A stretch of DNA of 7,653 bases from an uncultured bacterium. GTDB lineage: Bacteria > Cyanobacteriota > Vampirovibrionia > Gastranaerophilales > Gastranaerophilaceae. The position numbers and the translations under genes are program-made. This document shows positions 5,121-7,653 of this stretch, piece after piece. The notes under the pieces were generated by a model. The model worked only from the letters and a program-made list of their open reading frames with translations. It did no database searches and was not told the DNA's origin. Where the stretch lies: assembly GCA_948888345.1 (NCBI GenBank), contig CAQTPN010000047.1, positions 582-8,234 on the forward strand, in the 5' to 3' direction. How positions within the stretch are numbered: the stretch's first letter is position 1; each line of letters starts with the position of its first letter.

Positions 5121-7058
5121 GATATAGTTTGCCGTTTCAGAGTACGGTATATTTTCTACAAATTCGTCAAAATCTTTGCTTGTTCTTGAATTTAACCATT
5201 TTTTTACTGCATTCGGGCCGGAATTATATGATAATACGGATAAAGCCTCATTGCCATTAAAAATTTCCATTAAATGAGCAAAATATTTAACTCCTAATGA
5301 AATATTATATTCCGGTTCAAAAAGCTTCCTTGTATTATATAAATTGTAATCCATAGTTTTTGCCGTAGCCGGCATTAATTGCATTAAACCCATTGCGCCG
5401 GTTGAACTTACGGCTTCATTATTAAAAAAGCTTTCTTCTCTTGCTAATGAAAGCATTAAATATGGGCTTACATTGTATTTTTCGCAATATTTATTAATAT
5501 AATCTTTATAATATAAGGGATATGCAAGTTTATATTTCGGGGCTGCAAATGAGATATTTTTGGGATTTTCATTTATTTCATTCCGCGCAAGCAAAACAGA
5601 ATAAGAATATCTGCCTGCACGGGCTGCAAGCCAGCTGTTTAAAAACGGGTCATCAAGCTTAAAATTTTGTATAACATCATAATCGCCCAGGGTTATAAAT
5701 CTGTTTAAAAGCCGGTATTCCTTATTTGCGGATTCAAAAGAAAAATCATCAAGCGAGAATTTATCTTTAATTTTAAGATTGGCATCAGTTTTAAATGCCG
5801 TTTTTGAATTTCTTAACATACTGTTTGCGCGGTAAGCATAGTAAGAATTTGGGAAATTGTAGACAATATTATGCAAAATTGAGCGGGCAATTTTTTTATG
5901 CTTCATTCTTATATGAATTTTTGCCGTCCAGAACATAATTTTCGGCTGGATATTATAATCCGTGTATACGTTGGTAAAAGCTTTTGATAGCTTAAGTGCT
6001 TCTGCGAATTCGCCCTTTTTATATTTGTCCCAAAAAACAAACCATACTGCATCCGGTGCTACAATTGAATCCGGATAGGTTTGAAAAATTTTTTCATAAT
6101 TTTTAATTGAAGATTCGGTATCAACATATTTTGAATACAAAAACAGAGCAAGCGGGTAAAAGTGCTTATTTTTTGTTTCATAAGCAAGGTTGTATGCCGC
6201 CTGTTTTTGAGGAATTCCGGCACGTCTTATATAAAGCCCCATGATATCAAGAATTTCTCTTTCGGTGTGAGGATTCTGTTTATCATTAAGGGAGGTTCCC
6301 TTTAAAACGGCAGATGCGAATTCTTGAGTATTTGATAATTTTTCATAATTTTTTGCAGCCAAAAGCCAAGATTTTTCAAACGGTACATCTGCTAAAACCT
6401 CTAATGAGCGCGTGTAATAGCCATTTTCATAGAGAGAATTTGCAATATAAATTTTATCTTTGTAAGTTAAAAGATAATCATCAAAATTCAGTAAGGAATT
6501 AATGCACTCAAGCGCAAAACGTCCCATGGGCGCATATTCTATGTATTCTATAAAATGCTCTTTGGCTTTAGTTTTATTTCCTGCTTCATTGTATAAAATT
6601 CCGAGTTTATATGAAGCAGCTTTTGCAAAATCGCTTTCGGGGTATTTTTCGGTGAGTTTTTGCAGATGTGACTTAGCGCGGGAGACATTTGAAGTATCTT
6701 TGAGTTCAAGCTCCATAAGAGCAAGTTTCCAGATGGCTTCAGGTGCAACGCTTGTATTTTTATAAACATTAGCAAATTTTGAATATTTATTAATTGCTGT
6801 TTTATAATCTTTTAACTCCCATGCGCATGATGCCTGTCGATAAAGTGCAGGCCCGAAATAAGGGGACATATAAGAAATTTTCTTAAAATTATAATAGGCG
6901 TTTTGATAATCACCTTTTTTATAAAATTCAAGCCCCTGTTTGTAAATTTTATCGGATTGTGTATCCGTAAAATGACAGTACGCCTTTAAGATAAAGAAAA
7001 CAAGGCATCCTGCAAATAAAATAAATGTTAATAAAACAAAAATCTTCTTATTTTTCAT
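5070..7058 (-). CDS. Membrane-anchored Slt-type lytic transglycosylase with TPR-like repeats
   Basis: Such enzymes cleave the MurNAc-GlcNAc bond of peptidoglycan, leaving 1,6-anhydroMurNAc, in wall turnover and recycling. The 662-residue chain starts with a hydrophobic segment (6-26) after MKNKK: an uncleaved anchor or signal sequence, placing the rest outside the cytoplasmic membrane. Residues 36-410 are helical TPR-like repeats, clearest at 36-69, 71-100 and 146-177, in place of the Slt70 superhelical U domain. The SLT catalytic domain covers about 515-655. LAREESFF (538-545) holds the expected catalytic Glu542, followed by GAMGLMQLMPATA (554-566), LSYNSGPNAV (609-618) and ENIPYSETANYIKKV (635-649), all in the family order. 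An in-frame TAA only 12 bases upstream rules out a longer start. The position-18 Cys in FAGC is a poor lipobox because the hydrophobic stretch continues past it. No Shine-Dalgarno is visible. Confidence 0.95.
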   Translation of the reverse strand: MKNKKIFVLLTFILFAGCLVFFILKAYCHFTDTQSDKIYKQGLEFYKKGDYQNAYYNFKKISYMSPYFGPALYRQASCAWELKDYKTAINKYSKFANVYKNTSVAPEAIWKLALMELELKDTSNVSRAKSHLQKLTEKYPESDFAKAASYKLGILYNEAGNKTKAKEHFIEYIEYAPMGRFALECINSLLNFDDYLLTYKDKIYIANSLYENGYYTRSLEVLADVPFEKSWLLAAKNYEKLSNTQEFASAVLKGTSLNDKQNPHTEREILDIMGLYIRRAGIPQKQAAYNLAYETKNKHFYPLALFLYSKYVDTESSIKNYEKIFQTYPDSIVAPDAVWFVFWDKYKKGEFAEALKLSKAFTNVYTDYNIQPKIMFWTAKIHIRMKHKKIARSILHNIVYNFPNSYYAYRANSMLRNSKTAFKTDANLKIKDKFSLDDFSFESANKEYRLLNRFITLGDYDVIQNFKLDDPFLNSWLAARAGRYSYSVLLARNEINENPKNISFAAPKYKLAYPLYYKDYINKYCEKYNVSPYLMLSLAREESFFNNEAVSSTGAMGLMQLMPATAKTMDYNLYNTRKLFEPEYNISLGVKYFAHLMEIFNGNEALSVLSYNSGPNAVKKWLNSRTSKDFDEFVENIPYSETANYIKKVYSSYWIYTNIYGK

Positions 7059-7069
7059 AATCCATGCAG

Positions 7070-7078
7070 ATTATATCA
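7070..7078 (-). promoter_or_regulatory. Extended -10 promoter of the transglycosylase gene
   Basis: Read on the minus strand this is TGATATAAT, a perfect TATAAT preceded by the TGn extension, which can replace a -35 box; none is clear 16-18 bases further upstream. The start would be near 7063, leaving only about five bases before the ATG at 7058, with no ribosome binding site. Confidence 0.6.
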
Positions 7079-7098
7079 TATGAGAAAAAAACAGGCAT

Positions 7099-7119
7099 AA
7101 TTTAACGTTATGTTAAATT
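7099..7119. repeat. Operator-like palindrome upstream of the transglycosylase promoter
   Basis: AATTTAAC (7099-7106) and GTTAAATT (7112-7119) are a perfect 8-bp inverted repeat around five bases. The centre lies about 46 bases upstream of the inferred start, where an activator could sit. It has no U-tract and is AT-rich, so a chance palindrome is possible. Confidence 0.45.
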
Positions 7120-7150
7120 TTACAATAGCAATTTTAGAATATATGAATGC

Positions 7151-7185
7151 AAAAAAGCACTTAATCGAAAGAAAAAGTGCTTTTT
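7151..7185 (-). terminator. Intrinsic terminator of the HEAT-repeat gene
   Basis: On the minus strand AAAAAGCACTT (7185-7175) pairs over 11 bases with AAGTGCTTTTT (7162-7152) around a 12-base loop, giving a final run of six T (7156-7151). It begins 21 bases past the stop codon of the HEAT-repeat gene and separates it from the transglycosylase promoter. Confidence 0.85.
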
Positions 7186-7206
7186 AAAATAAATATAAAA
7201 TTCAAA

Positions 7207-7653
7207 TTAGAATAATGCCGGTTTTTTAACAGGTGCAGCACCCGGGATTGCTTCCCAGTTTGCAGCCATGATTTTTTTGAATGATTTTAGGGCTGTATCT
7301 TCTAATTCGCCGAGTTCTTCAGCATCAATAATAAGTTTTCTTAAAGGAAGAAGAGCTCTCTGGTCGCGTAAAACGCCCAGTGCTGCTGCGGCACCTGCTC
7401 TTACTAAGTCATTTTCGGAAGCATTTTCCATAACTTCAATTAATGCAGGAACTGCTTTTGTATCGCCAAGTTTTCCTAATGATGTAACGGCATAAATTCT
7501 AACGTTTACCCATTCATCTTTTAACATTTTGATAATTTTATCAACAGCCTTTTTATTGCCGATTTCACCCAGTGCGCGGGTTGCATCGCATCTAACGTTT
7601 ACTTTCTGGTGATCTAAAGATTCAATTAAAGCATCTGTTGCAACATCGCCGAT
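7207..7653 (-). CDS. HEAT-repeat protein (PBS-lyase-like), 3' part only
   Basis: The frame stays open to the right edge, so only the last 148 residues are visible. An internal Met at 7527 is not a plausible start because the repeat pattern continues upstream of it. At least three HEAT-like units of about 31-35 residues follow each other, with the repeated core VNVRxxAxxxLGxxG: VNVRCDATRALGEIGNKKAV, VNVRIYAVTSLGKLGDTKAV and DLVRAGAAAALGVLRDQRAL. A further helix and a short tail ending PVKKPALF come last. Repeats of this kind form a curved helical scaffold for protein binding. They occur in the phycobilin lyases CpcE/CpcF and in many unrelated proteins. Nothing here points to a chromophore role, and the partner is unknown. 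The stop is followed by a strong terminator. Confidence 0.88.
   Translation of the reverse strand: MGDVATDALIESLDHQKVNVRCDATRALGEIGNKKAVDKIIKMLKDEWVNVRIYAVTSLGKLGDTKAVPALIEVMENASENDLVRAGAAAALGVLRDQRALLPLRKLIIDAEELGELEDTALKSFKKIMAANWEAIPGAAPVKKPALF

Noticed and set aside
6502..6775. Overlapping open frames on both strands inside the transglycosylase gene
   Set aside because: Shadow frames within a well-supported TPR-like coding region, without start signals or domains.

Overview
The window is AT-rich bacterial chromosome. It carries housekeeping genes (tRNA-Cys, rpmE, thyX, prfA), a polysaccharide-type glycosyltransferase, a membrane-anchored Slt-type lytic transglycosylase with a TPR-like N-terminal part, the end of a HEAT-repeat gene, and one long protein I do not recognise. 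The best guess for the host is an uncultured gut-type relative of Cyanobacteria (Gastranaerophilales / 'Melainabacteria'). The reasons are base composition, the rpmE-thyX-prfA order, ThyX rather than ThyA, a HEAT protein of the PBS-lyase-like type, and a short N-terminal SFKG motif that I associate from memory with that group. This assignment is inference and was not checked by any search.

Layout. Positions 1-151 are an AT-rich lead-in, possibly starting inside the terminator of an upstream gene. A 479-residue protein (152-1591, +) follows; it has a Cys/His/Asn-Asp pattern compatible with a papain-like cysteine peptidase fold. Convergent to it is tRNA-Cys(GCA) (1627-1697, -) with its own good sigma-70-type promoter at 1721-1749. 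Upstream of that lies a family 2 glycosyltransferase (1770-2591, -). The intergenic region 2592-2908 holds a nested palindromic repeat with two perfect 8-bp hairpins, a degenerate tandem extension of the same sequence, and a near-consensus promoter for rpmE.

The + strand then runs rpmE (2909-3112), an intrinsic terminator, thyX (3222-3926) and prfA (3946-5028). thyX and prfA are 19 bp apart and surely co-transcribed. No promoter is visible between the rpmE terminator and thyX, so that hairpin may act as a partial terminator inside one operon covering ribosome assembly, dTMP synthesis and translation termination. prfA converges on the transglycosylase gene (5070-7058, -), and a single hairpin overlapping the latter's stop codon could end both transcripts. 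The transglycosylase has an extended -10 promoter only a few bases from its start codon and an operator-like palindrome further upstream. A strong terminator (7151-7185, -) then ends the HEAT-repeat gene, which runs off the right edge.

Most of the window is ordinary. No CRISPR array, toxin-antitoxin pair, phage module or insertion sequence with a transposase was seen. The observations most worth following are the unrecognised cysteine-peptidase-like protein with its N-terminal motif, and the nested palindrome whose two arms differ by compensatory base-pair exchanges.
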